DNA of 64,000 nucleotides from Aureisphaera galaxeae (GTDB taxonomy: Bacteria > Bacteroidota > Bacteroidia > Flavobacteriales > Flavobacteriaceae): NCBI RefSeq assembly GCF_028561275.1, contig NZ_JAQQTF010000002.1, positions 590,812 through 654,811 of the forward strand, in the 5' to 3' direction. Every line of letters starts with the position of its first letter. Within the stretch, counting starts at the first letter, position 1. Position numbers and translations under genes: made by a program. This document shows positions 1 through 10,378 of this stretch, piece by piece. The notes below the pieces were generated by a model. It saw nothing but the letters and a program-made list of their open reading frames with translations, did no database searches and had not been told where the DNA came from.

Positions 1-575
1 CCACCTTTTTGAAAGATCGAGCATGGAATGCAAAGGATCTCGGTTTGGCCCGTATCACTCATATGAAGGATTGTTTCAATCTTTTTCATTATTCCGATCA
101 TGGGTATCAGGGTGTGGCACGGGACGGAGCCAACGATGTGTGTTTAAGTTCTATTCCCAAAGGAGAGAAACCCGTGGCCTTGCTGTATTTCAACAAAGAT
201 GGATATTCTTCCTATTGCAAGAAGTACAAGGAATATTGGACCTGGGTGGCCAAGCGGAACGAAGAACGCTACAAGAACAATGTAGCCAATGAAAAGAATT
301 ACGATGCCAAGAATATGATGCACACCTTTCGGTTGTTGCATATGGCGAAGGAAATAGGATTGGAGGGAAAGATACATGTCCGTAGACCCGATCGTAATTT
401 CTTACTGAAGATAAAGAATGCTGAATTTGAATACGATGATTTGGTAGCACGAGCCGAAGGGCTGAAAGATGCTTTAGAAAGCATCTATGAAAACTCGGGT
501 TTAAAAACCGCACCGAATCGCGAAGAAGTGAATGCCTTACTGGCATCCCTTCGATCCGAATTCTATAAAAACTGA
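1..575 (+). CDS. YcgL-like nucleotidyltransferase, C-terminal part (5' end outside window)
   Basis: The reading frame is open to the left edge, so the start lies outside the window and only about the last 190 residues are seen. The motifs KNMMHTFRLLHMA and KIHVRRPDRNFLL match the C-terminal half of predicted nucleotidyltransferases of the COG3541 (YcgL) type. That catalytic polymerase-beta-like N-terminal domain is not visible here. The next gene, 135 bp downstream, encodes an RtcB RNA ligase, and this pairing is familiar in Bacteroidota, which suggests a role in RNA end processing. The family assignment is from recalled sequence pattern; the substrate is unknown. Confidence 0.75.
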   Translation, partial: TFLKDRAWNAKDLGLARITHMKDCFNLFHYSDHGYQGVARDGANDVCLSSIPKGEKPVALLYFNKDGYSSYCKKYKEYWTWVAKRNEERYKNNVANEKNYDAKNMMHTFRLLHMAKEIGLEGKIHVRRPDRNFLLKIKNAEFEYDDLVARAEGLKDALESIYENSGLKTAPNREEVNALLASLRSEFYKN

Positions 576-638
576 AAATAATTTAACTACGCAAGATAAT
601 TGCGCAATAGGTAAGAACCTTTGTGTAGGTATCATTTA

Positions 639-2102
<1,464 letters not shown>

Positions 2103-2241
2103 TTTTTTTCTTCATGTTCTTTTTCCATTGATGAAAAAGAACCAAAAAATCTAGCCTGTCGATTCTTCTTCACCCATAACGTCCTTAATGCTAAACAAAA
2201 TGAACTCGCCAAAAGGCTCAAACAGCATTTTGTTCTTAACG

Positions 2242-2469
2242 CATTTTCGAACTATGGGTCCCGAAGTCGAATCGAAGGGCGAAGATGTTACGAGATGGCC
2301 TTGTATACCCTTTTATGCAGAATAGACGCGGTCAAGCTCCGAGATTCAGGTCAACCGTAGGGAGACCGCGGAGTTGACAAGTCAGTTTTCAGCTGTGCTG
2401 AAAAATTCCTTATAAAAGTGCCTTTTTCTTTGGTTCGTTTCTTTTGGGCATGCAAAAGAAATGAACATA
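2242..2469. repeat. Intergenic repeat R2, copy a
   Basis: About 228 bp that recur with roughly 90% identity at 9771-9997. Shared landmarks are CATTTTCGAACTATGG at the left, GACGCGGTCAAGCTCCGAGA in the middle and TTCTTTGGTTCG with CAAAAGAAATGAACATA at the right. There is no convincing ORF in it. It fills most of the 430-bp gap between rtcB1 and the next gene; the rest of the gap (2103-2241) holds an inverted repeat (2117-2126 with 2134-2143) without a T-tract. Confidence 0.8.
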
Positions 2470-2531
2470 ATAATAAGAATAGCTGCGGGACTATTCGAAG
2501 TGAAAAAAACAGTTGAAAAAAAGAAGAAAAA

Positions 2532-3026
2532 ATGAAAAATCTTTTGAAGGATATAGGGGATGGCTTTTCTCATTTGATTGCTCTATTCATGGTAATAATT
2601 ATAATCGTTTTATTACCAATAATCATAGTAGTAATTCTATTGGTTTGGGCCTGTCGTGAGCTATGGATAAGGGTTTTGCTTATAAAACATAACGGTAAAA
2701 TCTATTTTGTATATGCAGATTATAACCATATAGAATTTTCAGGGTTTACAATAGAAAATCACAAGGATGTCATTCCGGTTAAGGTGGTTAATAATTACGC
2801 TGGGGGATTAATTAAAGATTATTTAATACGGCGATGTCATACGAAGGCCTATCCTCGGTTGATTAAAATAAAAAACGCAAGGCTCATTCATAGGGTGCAT
2901 TTCGGGACCTATAAAAATATGGTCAAGCGCAAAGGAGATTTGGAGGGATTCCACGAACTCTTGGACCGATCCATAGCAAAGCTTCGTAAAACGAAGTTGG
3001 AGGATGAGGTTTGGAAAAGTATTTAG
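2532..3026 (+). CDS. Hypothetical membrane-anchored protein
   Basis: 164 residues with two closely spaced hydrophobic stretches at about 14-42 forming a membrane hairpin or one long segment, followed by a basic soluble domain of about 120 residues. The C-terminal part has heptad-like Leu/Lys pattern and many basic residues. I do not recognise the family. It lies between two intergenic repeats, alone on its strand, and its codon use (many AT-rich codons) differs somewhat from rtcB1. Start ATG follows a purine-rich stretch. Confidence 0.6.
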   Translation: MKNLLKDIGDGFSHLIALFMVIIIIVLLPIIIVVILLVWACRELWIRVLLIKHNGKIYFVYADYNHIEFSGFTIENHKDVIPVKVVNNYAGGLIKDYLIRRCHTKAYPRLIKIKNARLIHRVHFGTYKNMVKRKGDLEGFHELLDRSIAKLRKTKLEDEVWKSI

Positions 3027-3040
3027 ACAGGTGCTGCATG

Positions 3041-3235
3041 TCACGCTGAGCTTGTCGAAGCGTTTTTGAGACTGACCAACCGGGCACCTCGATACATCAC
3101 GCCTTTGGCGTGACACTCGGCGTCCGTTTAACTCTTCCCACAGTGATCTTGGCGGGTCTCCAAGTGTTTTGCCGTTCCCCGAGTGTTTTGCGAAGCAAAA
3201 TGTATCGAGGGGAGGCAAAATGTATCGAACCGTCC
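3041..3235. repeat. Intergenic repeat R1, copy a
   Basis: This block contains CACGCTGAGCTTGTCGAAGC at its left, GGGCACCTCGATACAT, ACACTCGGCGTCCGTTT and several copies of AAAATGTATCGA at its right end. Versions of it recur at 6421-6610 and 9607-9760. The ends are mutually complementary (CACCTCGATACA / TGTATCGAGG), so the transcript can fold into a long hairpin. It separates the hypothetical gene from the LytTR gene and probably works as a terminator-like or REP-like element. Confidence 0.8.
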
Positions 3236-3312
3236 TTATCCTTTAAGAATATTTAAACACCTTCTTTCCATAAAATTCTATACATTTCGAAACGAATCAC
3301 CACCCAACCCGT

Positions 3313-4101
3313 ATGACCCGTTTTCATAACATCAGCAAACAGAAAATCATCATCCTGATGCTGGTTCTGATCAACATGGCGGTGGGTAGGATTTTCCATG
3401 AAAGCCTAAATCTGGTCTGCTTTTCAGAATTGTTCATCGTGGCAGGAGTAGGGTATCTATTTTGGAATGCCGCTTTGCCCTACATTAAAAAGGTGGTTCA
3501 AAAGTCGGGCAATAATCCTAAAGATCTCCTTATTCATTCCGGACTGGCAATATCAAGTAGTCTATTGAGTGTTTTGGCCTCGCAAGGAATCATCCTGTTT
3601 GCTATGGCCTATATCTATAATTGTACCTCACCTAGTTTTTCCTTCATCAATGCAAGTTTGACCAACAACATCGCATTGAATTTCCTATGCTATGCTTTTC
3701 TGGCCTATACTTTGGCAGAGGATTACAAAAGAGCAAAGGAAAAACAGCGTTTTGAGGAAGTACCGGAGACAATCCCGACCGAATTCAACCAAAAAATAAG
3801 CCTGTCTTCCAGGAATCAGAAGAAGCTGGTTGCTGTTACCGATATCTGCTTTATAGAAGCGTCCAATAATTGCATTATTATCCATACCACCGTAGGGAAG
3901 TACGTGAAATACCAAAGTTTGAAATCATTTTTGGAGGAGCACAACCATCCTAATTTAAAGCGGGTGCATCGCTCCTATGTCGTGAATACCGATTTCATTA
4001 GTTCTATTGAAAAGAATCGAAGTGGAGACGGCGTTCTTAATTTAACGACCGATCAAACGGTTAAATTCAGTAGAAACTACAAAGAAGAGCTGGCGTGCTA
4101 A
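3313..4101 (+). CDS. Membrane-bound LytTR-domain transcriptional regulator
   Basis: 262 residues. The N-terminal 140 residues contain about four transmembrane helices (near 12-32, 36-57, 76-100 and 118-136), and residues 160-262 form a LytTR DNA-binding domain (FIEASNNCIIIHT, then RVHRSYVVN). There is no receiver domain, so it is not a classical response regulator; membrane-bound LytTR proteins are thought to sense envelope signals directly. It stands upstream of the DUF5916 gene on the same strand and may regulate it, which is inference. Start ATG is the first in frame. Confidence 0.85.
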   Translation: MTRFHNISKQKIIILMLVLINMAVGRIFHESLNLVCFSELFIVAGVGYLFWNAALPYIKKVVQKSGNNPKDLLIHSGLAISSSLLSVLASQGIILFAMAYIYNCTSPSFSFINASLTNNIALNFLCYAFLAYTLAEDYKRAKEKQRFEEVPETIPTEFNQKISLSSRNQKKLVAVTDICFIEASNNCIIIHTTVGKYVKYQSLKSFLEEHNHPNLKRVHRSYVVNTDFISSIEKNRSGDGVLNLTTDQTVKFSRNYKEELAC

Positions 4102-4188
4102 TCCGCATCTTACCACTTTTATCCCACAGCCTGTAACGTATTATTTTTTTAGCTAGTCGGAGTTCGTTTGTTTCGAATCAAAAACGAA

Positions 4189-6405
4189 ATGAACAGACCT
4201 TACTATTTGTTATTGGCAAGCCTAGTATTCACCCTTAATATGTTTTCTCAGGAACCCCTTGTCATAAAAAAGACACAGGAGGAAATTGTTATAGATGGTA
4301 TTTTATCTGAAAAGACCTGGAAGGAATTACCCCCTTACCGTTTTACGGAACTGAGTCCGGCTTGGGGAGTGTCGGATTCGCTTACCGTCATGTACGTTAC
4401 CTTCGATGAAAAGAATCTATACATCGGATTTCAAGCGCTCGAACCAGAACCCGAAAAGGTCATCAATCGAAGTCTTTTGCGGGATAAGTGGTATGGAGAT
4501 GACTATGTTTCCTTTCATATAGATCCGAATATTACTGGAGAGAAAGGATTTATCTTCTCCGTTTTTCCGGCTAGTAGCCGAATCGATCTCGCCGTATCCA
4601 ATAATGCTATTCCGTTGGGCAATGCAACCTTTAATGGTTCCTATGATATGATTTGGAAGGGCCAGACCCACTTCGATGAAACTGGTTGGACCGCCGAATT
4701 CGAAATCCCCATTTCCAATCTGCGATTTAAAAAGAATGAAGACGGACAGGTCATGGGCGGTATCTCCGGACTTCGGAGTCAGAACCATCTCAATAAACTG
4801 GCAACCTTTCCTAGCTTACCACAGAATATCCCTAATGTAGTAGAAATGCCTTCCATGAAAGTTCCTGCCATCTTCGAAGGATTGGAACCCAGAAAACAAT
4901 TGCAGATCACTCCCTATGCCATTTCTAGCGTAAACAGAACCAACCGACTGGAAAATGAAGCCTACCAAGAATCCACGGATACCGATTTCGATGCCGGATT
5001 GGATGTACGTTATGGCATTTCCTCCGATCTTACGTTGGATCTTACTTTGAATACCGATTTCGCCCAAGTAGAAATAGACGATCAGGTGGTGAACATTAAT
5101 GACCGAGTTAATATTTTCCTGCCTGAAAAGCGAAAGTTCTTTCAGGAACAAGCCGGCTTGTTCGATTTCAATGCCGGAATACTTTCTCAGCTATTCTACA
5201 GCCGAAGAATAGGAATCAATAACGGTCGATTAACGCCTATCATTGGTGGCGCAAGGCTTACAGGAAGCATTGGGAAAACGGATATCGGGGTGCTGTCGTT
5301 ACAGACCGAAGGCATTGGTTTGGACGATGGAGAGTCGCTAGCTTCGGAGAATTTTGGTGTCCTTCGACTAAAGCGGAAGGTCATCAATCAACGTTCCTTT
5401 TTGGGCTTTATGGCCACCAATAGAATCCGAAAAGGATATTACAATACCGCCTTGGGTATGGATGGGGTGATTAGCTTTCCCAATGACCTATTCCTCATTT
5501 CTTCCGCGTCGACCACCTTCGAAAAAGACGGACCCAACTACGATTTGGCGGATAATTCCAGGGTGTCGCTATTTCTCGACAAACGCAAACGGGATGGTTG
5601 GATTTACCGGGCGGCTTACGAATTCTCGGGCGATCAATACAATCCTGAAATGGGATTCTTGCTTAGGGAGAAACACCATAACTTTTTTGGCACCTTAGGT
5701 ACGGGAAAGATCAATAACGACCGAACGCAAGGCTTGTTTCAGTACAGCAGATGGACGTTTTTTAATCCCGATATTTATTTCACAACCAATTTCTCCCATG
5801 TTATTACTGGCTACAGCCGAACATCTTGGACGGGACGTCTTTTTAACGGAGATAGTTTTGGCTTCTTTGCCCAGGGGCAGTACGAAAACGTAGGTAGCGA
5901 ATTGCAGTTCAGCAATGAACTTTCCGTTCCTGAAGGCGAATATACCTTTGCTTATTTCGGGGTCTCATACAATCCCGGAGTGCAAAGGGATATACAGTTT
6001 CCCATTTCGGTAGAGTATGGGAAATTCTTCGATGGGACTAATTTCCGATTCAATTTTAATCCCGTTTTTAATTTCGGAAAGCATATGAATATAGAGACTT
6101 CGTATCGGGCCAATCGAATCGCTTTTAACGATAGAGACCAAAAAGATTGGATCCATATTGGGGAGGCCAAACTGAATTGGGCACTGAATTTACATCTCTC
6201 GGGGAGTTTTATTGGGCAGTACAATTCCATTTCGGAAAAGTTCTTATCCAGTGCACGGGTTCGTTATAATTTCAGTGATGGTCACGATCTGTATTTTGTA
6301 TACAATCAGGATTACAATTTGGATCGGGACTTACAAACTCCCCAATTGCCTGCCTTTAACGATCAGGTATTTACGATTAAGTATTTGTATACGTTTTTTA
6401 GGTGA
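4189..6405 (+). CDS. DUF5916 outer-membrane protein with CBM9-like domain
   Basis: The start is placed at ATG 4189, where a signal peptide begins (MNRPYYLLLASLVF, cut near NMFSQ); an upstream TTG would add seven residues ahead of the signal peptide. Residues about 25-215 resemble the carbohydrate-binding family 9-like domain (DGILSEKTWKELP, then FDEKNLYIGFQA and GWTAEFEIPISNLRF). The remaining 500 residues are rich in alternating aromatic strands, fit a DUF5916 beta-barrel, and end in Phe-Arg after an aromatic terminal strand. The protein belongs in the outer membrane; a substrate is unknown. The length of 738 residues is normal for the family. Confidence 0.85.
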   Translation: MNRPYYLLLASLVFTLNMFSQEPLVIKKTQEEIVIDGILSEKTWKELPPYRFTELSPAWGVSDSLTVMYVTFDEKNLYIGFQALEPEPEKVINRSLLRDKWYGDDYVSFHIDPNITGEKGFIFSVFPASSRIDLAVSNNAIPLGNATFNGSYDMIWKGQTHFDETGWTAEFEIPISNLRFKKNEDGQVMGGISGLRSQNHLNKLATFPSLPQNIPNVVEMPSMKVPAIFEGLEPRKQLQITPYAISSVNRTNRLENEAYQESTDTDFDAGLDVRYGISSDLTLDLTLNTDFAQVEIDDQVVNINDRVNIFLPEKRKFFQEQAGLFDFNAGILSQLFYSRRIGINNGRLTPIIGGARLTGSIGKTDIGVLSLQTEGIGLDDGESLASENFGVLRLKRKVINQRSFLGFMATNRIRKGYYNTALGMDGVISFPNDLFLISSASTTFEKDGPNYDLADNSRVSLFLDKRKRDGWIYRAAYEFSGDQYNPEMGFLLREKHHNFFGTLGTGKINNDRTQGLFQYSRWTFFNPDIYFTTNFSHVITGYSRTSWTGRLFNGDSFGFFAQGQYENVGSELQFSNELSVPEGEYTFAYFGVSYNPGVQRDIQFPISVEYGKFFDGTNFRFNFNPVFNFGKHMNIETSYRANRIAFNDRDQKDWIHIGEAKLNWALNLHLSGSFIGQYNSISEKFLSSARVRYNFSDGHDLYFVYNQDYNLDRDLQTPQLPAFNDQVFTIKYLYTFFR

Positions 6406-6420
6406 TTTGGACTGCTGTGA

Positions 6421-6610
6421 ACGGGCACCTCGATACATCCCGCCTTTGGCGTGACACTCGGCGTCCGTTTTTGTCCTTCTGATTTCCGGTCGCCGAGTGA
6501 TTTTCTGGGCCCCTGAGTGTTTTGCCGTTCCCCGAGTGTTTTGCGAAGCAAAATGTATCGAGGGGAGGCAAAATGTATCGAAGGGAAAGAAAATTGTATC
6601 GAGGTGACAT
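6421..6610. repeat. Intergenic repeat R1, copy b
   Basis: Shares with the copies at 3041 and 9607 the left part GGGCACCTCGATACAT and ACACTCGGCGTCCGTTTTT, and with 3041 the right part GTGTTTTGCGAAGCAAAATG. It ends TTGTATCGAGGTG, complementary to its own start. It lies between convergent genes (4189 on + and 6690 on -), where a bidirectional terminator is expected. Confidence 0.8.
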
Positions 6611-6630
6611 TACCACGGACCAAACCCCAA

Positions 6631-6666
6631 TGACAATAATTTTTACACACGAAAATTATTTCGTCA
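6631..6666. terminator. Inverted repeat R3, copy a (likely bidirectional terminator)
   Basis: A 36-bp imperfect inverted repeat of the form TGACAATAATTTT, an 8-nt loop, and AAAATTATTTCGTCA. The same element recurs at 10025-10060. It is AT-rich with T-runs on both strands and sits just past the end of the LytT gene on the minus strand, so a terminator is the simplest reading. Confidence 0.55.
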
Positions 6667-6689
6667 TTACAACAAAAGACAAGAGAATC

Positions 6690-7391
6690 CTATCCCTTCA
6701 ACAAGGCAAGAACATTGGCTTTGTAAAGATTCCCAATGGGAATGATAGCGTCGGAAATTGTGATTCTATTCCCTTCAACACTGTGAATATGCTCTTTGGC
6801 GACGATATACGATTTATGAACGCGCAAAAAGGATTGTGGAGGGAGCTTTTCCAACATATCCGAGATCTTTTCCCGAACCATGACGTTGCGATCCTTCAGA
6901 AGTACTTTGGAATAGTTTCCAGCAGCTTCCACATAGAGGATGTCTTCCACTTTCAACTGAATGTACTTCTTATCACTATACAGAAATAAATGTCCCGCAT
7001 CGGTCTTTTCAGTAGTCTGAGCCGGTGCAGGGGATTGCTCTTGAACGCGAAGGGCTTTGTTAACGGCTTTCAAAAACCGTTCGAAACTAAAGGGTTTTAG
7101 GAGGTAATCAACGATTTCCAATTCATACCCTTCCAATGCATGTTCTTGGTAGGCGGTGGTGACAATCACCTTGGGCGGATGCGGTAAAGTTCGTAGAAAA
7201 TCGAACCCTTTGAGTTTGGGCATATTCAGGTCGAGGAAAATCAGATCGACCGTGTTGGTTCTTAAGTAATCCAAGGCCTCAAGCGCATCATAGCAATGTT
7301 TAATTAACTGCATATTGCCAAGGGTGTCGCAATAGCCTTTAATGATTTCATGAGCCATGTGCTCGTCGTCTATGATAAGGTATTTCGTCAT
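6690..7391 (-). CDS. LytT/AlgR-type response regulator
   Basis: 233 residues. Residues 3-120 form a receiver domain with the acidic pair Asp8/Asp9, the phospho-acceptor Asp54 (LIFLDLNMPKLKG), a Thr at TTAYQEHALEG and Lys at YLLKPFSFERF. Residues 133-233 form a LytTR DNA-binding domain (ILYVEAAGNYSKVLL, then SFLRVHKSYIV). It overlaps the upstream kinase gene by four bases (ATGA), so the two are translationally coupled. Targets are not visible in the sequence. Confidence 0.92.
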   Translation of the reverse strand: MTKYLIIDDEHMAHEIIKGYCDTLGNMQLIKHCYDALEALDYLRTNTVDLIFLDLNMPKLKGFDFLRTLPHPPKVIVTTAYQEHALEGYELEIVDYLLKPFSFERFLKAVNKALRVQEQSPAPAQTTEKTDAGHLFLYSDKKYIQLKVEDILYVEAAGNYSKVLLKDRNVMVREKISDMLEKLPPQSFLRVHKSYIVAKEHIHSVEGNRITISDAIIPIGNLYKANVLALLKG

Positions 7392-8206
7392 TTTCGCAGT
7401 TGTAGATGAGCTTTAAAAATCCCGCCTTCCTGAATATAGGTAAAGGTATGCTTTTTAGGATAGGCCAAGGCCAGTCTTCGTTGCAGGTTTTCTAACCCAA
7501 TTCCCTTTTCTGAAGGAAGCTCACTGGCATCAAAATTATTGGCGATGTCAAAATTAATAGCCTGATGAGAAGCATGCAGACTGATATGCACAAAGGCGTT
7601 TTCCCGAAGATTTTCAACCCCATGTTTAAAGGCGTTTTCCAGTAGAATGATAAAGAGCAAAGGCATCAATTGGATCTTCTCGTCCTTAATATCGATATGG
7701 AATTGTACGTCAATCTCTTTGTGGTACCGCATTTTGTGCAGTTCGATATAGTTTTGAAGGTAAGCGACCTCCTCTTCAAGGGTGACGAGCTCCTTTTCTC
7801 CTTCGTAAATGCTATACCGCATGAGGTCCGATAATTTCAAAATAAGCGCTTTCGATTTTTCGGTATCCTTATCCACCATACCGTAGAGGTTGTTCAGCAT
7901 ATTGAAGAAGAAATGTGGATTTACCTGGCTCTTTAGGTGTGACAACTCGTTTTTGGTGTTTTCGTTTTTCAGTTTCAGTAAGGACTTCAGCTGAAGGATG
8001 ATCCAATAGATTCCGAGGAGCAGTAAAATGGTATAGTAGATCACCACCACCATGGCTACATCGGGATGATAATCCCCAAGAAACACCACCGAATTTTCTC
8101 CCGTTTCTATTAAGTCGTAGACCGTGATTCCCATGGGAACGGCGATGGTAATGAGGACGATAATTTTAACTGGCAGCCAGTTGTTTCGTTTCAGGAATGT
8201 AATCAT
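7388..8206 (-). CDS. LytS-type sensor histidine kinase
   Basis: The frame could extend to 8281, but the ATG at 8206 (MITFLKRNN) gives a sensible short N-terminus before the first membrane helix. About 272 residues: two transmembrane helices (roughly 12-34 and 52-76), a short coiled segment, and a His_kinase domain with the phospho-acceptor motif SQVNPHFFFNMLNNL, followed by an HATPase_c domain (N box LLENAFKHGV, G box KGIGLENLQRRL). Such kinases phosphorylate the LytTR regulator encoded immediately downstream with a 4-bp overlap. The signal sensed is unknown. Confidence 0.9.
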   Translation of the reverse strand: MITFLKRNNWLPVKIIVLITIAVPMGITVYDLIETGENSVVFLGDYHPDVAMVVVIYYTILLLLGIYWIILQLKSLLKLKNENTKNELSHLKSQVNPHFFFNMLNNLYGMVDKDTEKSKALILKLSDLMRYSIYEGEKELVTLEEEVAYLQNYIELHKMRYHKEIDVQFHIDIKDEKIQLMPLLFIILLENAFKHGVENLRENAFVHISLHASHQAINFDIANNFDASELPSEKGIGLENLQRRLALAYPKKHTFTYIQEGGIFKAHLQLRK

Positions 8207-8424
8207 GCCGTAAAAATAGTGGAATAGCGAGAAGACTTCCCAAAAAAGTGATGAACTGGCTTTTTTGAAGCATGTACACATCCGTAGGCGTTACGAAAAC
8301 AGTAGGTCTACGCTCAAGGCCTTTCCATCCCAAGACCACATCCATTCATCACAAAAATTTAATCTGGCAGGGTCGTCATTATACTTTCGTGGCGATCAAA
8401 AAAACGAACATAAAACGATCTGAT

Positions 8425-9597
8425 ATGAAAACTAGAATCCTTCGCTATTTAAAAAATGTATTTGGAACTATAGGTGTGTTATTGCTTGCGGGAATTACTC
8501 TCTTGGTTTCCGTAAATGGAAGCATAAATTACGGGGATAACCCTTTAAAAATTAAAATGGAAAAAGAAGGTCCGTATGTATTTTATAAGAACGACAGTGT
8601 TCTGAATGTAAACTATGTCACAGGAAGTAGGGACGAGGGTTATCACACCCAACAAACCGAACACAGTACCCAAGATCACGTTCTTACCAGTGTTCATTTC
8701 CCGTTGGATGACACCACCTTTAGTTTCCCTTTAAAATCTGACTTTAAAACCCCGGCAACCACCTATGACGATGGGCAGCCAATTTTGGCCATATCGGATA
8801 TTGAAAGCGGATACAAAACCTTTCGGGATTTTCTCATTAACAGCAAGGTGATAGACCAAAACCTGAATTGGACCTTCGGAAAGGGCCATTTGGTATTGGT
8901 GGGTGACTTTGTAGATAGGGGATTCTCGACCACGCAGGTCTTGTGGTTCATTTACAAGCTGGAGCAGGAAGCCGAAAAACACGGCGGAAACGTACACTTT
9001 ATCCTAGGAAATCATGAACTGTACAACTTGCAGGGTAATTATAAGTCCGCTTCCTATAAATATTATGGCGTTGCCGCGATTCTCGGAAAGCAGCACCACG
9101 ATTTGTATGGCGAGGATTCCTTTATCGGTCGATGGATGACGAGCAAGAACACGGTAGAGCGTATTAACGGCTATCTCTTTGCCCATGGCGGCATCCATCC
9201 CGATTTTGCGAATTACGATATCACTTTGAATGATTTGAACCACATGAATCGAGACAATTACCGCAAGCCTTATTATAAGTGGACCAAGGAAACGGCGGAG
9301 GAATTGGTCATATCAGCCAGAAAGGGTGTGAGCTGGTACCGTGGGTATTTTCGGGAGGATTTATCACAGGCTGAGGTGGAAAAAGGCCTCGATAAGTTTG
9401 ATGCAAAAGCGGTCATAGTGGGGCATACCATCCAAAGAAAGGTAAAGAAACTCTACGACGGAAAGGTATTTGCCATAGACGTAAAACATCCCAAGGACTA
9501 CGAAAAGAACTGGCCCAACAAAAGCTCCGAAGGCCTACTTATTGAAGGCGATACCCACTACCGCGTTTTCGATAATGGGGAGAAAGAGGTGTTGTAG
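8425..9597 (+). CDS. Membrane-anchored calcineurin-like metallophosphoesterase
   Basis: I start this at ATG 8425 (MKTRILRYLKN), because the 51 residues upstream lack protein-like character and overlap the divergent kinase gene region. The 390-residue product has an N-terminal hydrophobic segment at about 10-30 (signal anchor) and then a phosphoesterase domain with GDFVDRG, GNHE, FAHGG and GHT motifs. The first metal motif reads SDIES rather than the usual DxH; a related DIEG form is common in this flavobacterial subfamily, so activity is still likely. It probably acts in the periplasm on an unknown phosphoester. Confidence 0.85.
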   Translation: MKTRILRYLKNVFGTIGVLLLAGITLLVSVNGSINYGDNPLKIKMEKEGPYVFYKNDSVLNVNYVTGSRDEGYHTQQTEHSTQDHVLTSVHFPLDDTTFSFPLKSDFKTPATTYDDGQPILAISDIESGYKTFRDFLINSKVIDQNLNWTFGKGHLVLVGDFVDRGFSTTQVLWFIYKLEQEAEKHGGNVHFILGNHELYNLQGNYKSASYKYYGVAAILGKQHHDLYGEDSFIGRWMTSKNTVERINGYLFAHGGIHPDFANYDITLNDLNHMNRDNYRKPYYKWTKETAEELVISARKGVSWYRGYFREDLSQAEVEKGLDKFDAKAVIVGHTIQRKVKKLYDGKVFAIDVKHPKDYEKNWPNKSSEGLLIEGDTHYRVFDNGEKEVL

Positions 9598-9606
9598 GGG
9601 AGTAAA

Positions 9607-9760
9607 CGGGCACCTCGATACATTTCTCGTTTTACTCGAAACACTCGGCGTCCGTTTTTGGCCTTCCGATTTCCGGTCGCCGAGTGATTTTCCGGAGGAA
9701 AATTGTATCGAGGTGCCCGGTTTGTTAGTCAAAAAACGCTTCGACAAGCTCAGCGTGACA
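9607..9760. repeat. Intergenic repeat R1, copy c
   Basis: Starts GGGCACCTCGATACAT and returns on itself as AATTGTATCGAGGTGCCC, so the block can form a long stem of about 14 bp enclosing TTCCGGTCGCCGAGTGATTT, which is shared with copy b. It ends with AAACGCTTCGACAAGCTCAG, the reverse complement of the left end of copy a. Confidence 0.8.
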
Positions 9761-9770
9761 ATCGGCTATA

Positions 9771-9997
9771 CATTTTCGAACTATGGGGCCCGAAGTCGAA
9801 TCGAAGGGCGAAGATGTTACGGAATGGTCCTATTACCCTTTTATACAGAATAGACGCGGTCAAGCTCCGAGATTCAGGTCGACCATAGGGAGACCGCGGA
9901 GTTGACAAGTCGGTTTTCAGCAGGGCTGAAAAATTCCTTATAAAAGTGCCTTTTTCTTTGGTTCGCTTCTTTTGGGCACGCAAAAGAAATGAACATA
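9771..9997. repeat. Intergenic repeat R2, copy b
   Basis: Second copy of the 228-bp block at 2242-2469, in the same orientation and with scattered substitutions. It directly follows R1 copy c. Two separated copies with this identity and no coding potential point to a dispersed non-coding element. Confidence 0.8.
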
Positions 9998-10024
9998 AAA
10001 AGAAAGATCTCTTACGTTTCTTTA

Positions 10025-10060
10025 TGACAAAAATTTTTACACATGAAAATTATTTTGTCA
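10025..10060. terminator. Inverted repeat R3, copy b
   Basis: Matches 6631-6666 with a few changes (TGACAAAAATTTT, loop, AAAATTATTTTGTCA). It follows R2 copy b. Terminator function is inferred from shape and T-runs. Confidence 0.5.
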
Positions 10061-10063
10061 AAG

Positions 10064-10378
10064 CCCAAAACCCTATGATCCCACAGCTTCACTTTTCACC
10101 CCACAGCTTCACTTTTCACTCATCACATTATTCACTCTTCACCCATCACTCTTCACTCACTGATTCATTCAATCAGTTGATTCTGCGGAAATCCGTACCA
10201 TCATTACCATAATTTTCCTACCTTTAAAACTCTCCCCAGCTTTTATTCCAGTATTTAGGAAGGTGTTTCTTTTTTGGAAAGGAATGGCTTCTCATGTTGT
10301 TCTGAAGACATTTTAACGGTGTTTTGAAGGTTTTGCCCTCTCACATTAGCGCGCTGTTAATACAATCTGGAAAACCAA
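10064..10378. other. Non-coding stretch upstream of hamA with C/T-rich microrepeats
   Basis: Positions 10080-10165 hold a pyrimidine-rich run with repeated units such as TTCACTC and CACAGCTTCACTTTTCAC. A weak -7 type box (TACCTTTA, 10219-10226) is the only promoter-like element I see ahead of hamA; it has no good -33 partner. The rest of the stretch shows nothing definite. Confidence 0.3.

Noticed and set aside
2117-2143. Ten-base inverted repeat after rtcB1 as a terminator
   Set aside because: No T-tract follows on either strand.
6522-6989. Plus-strand ORF of 155 codons
   Set aside because: It covers a repeat and the antisense of the LytT gene; no protein-like features.
10080-10165. C/T-rich microrepeats as a possible CRISPR-like array
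   Set aside because: Units are irregular, under 12 bp and lack spacers; no cas genes.
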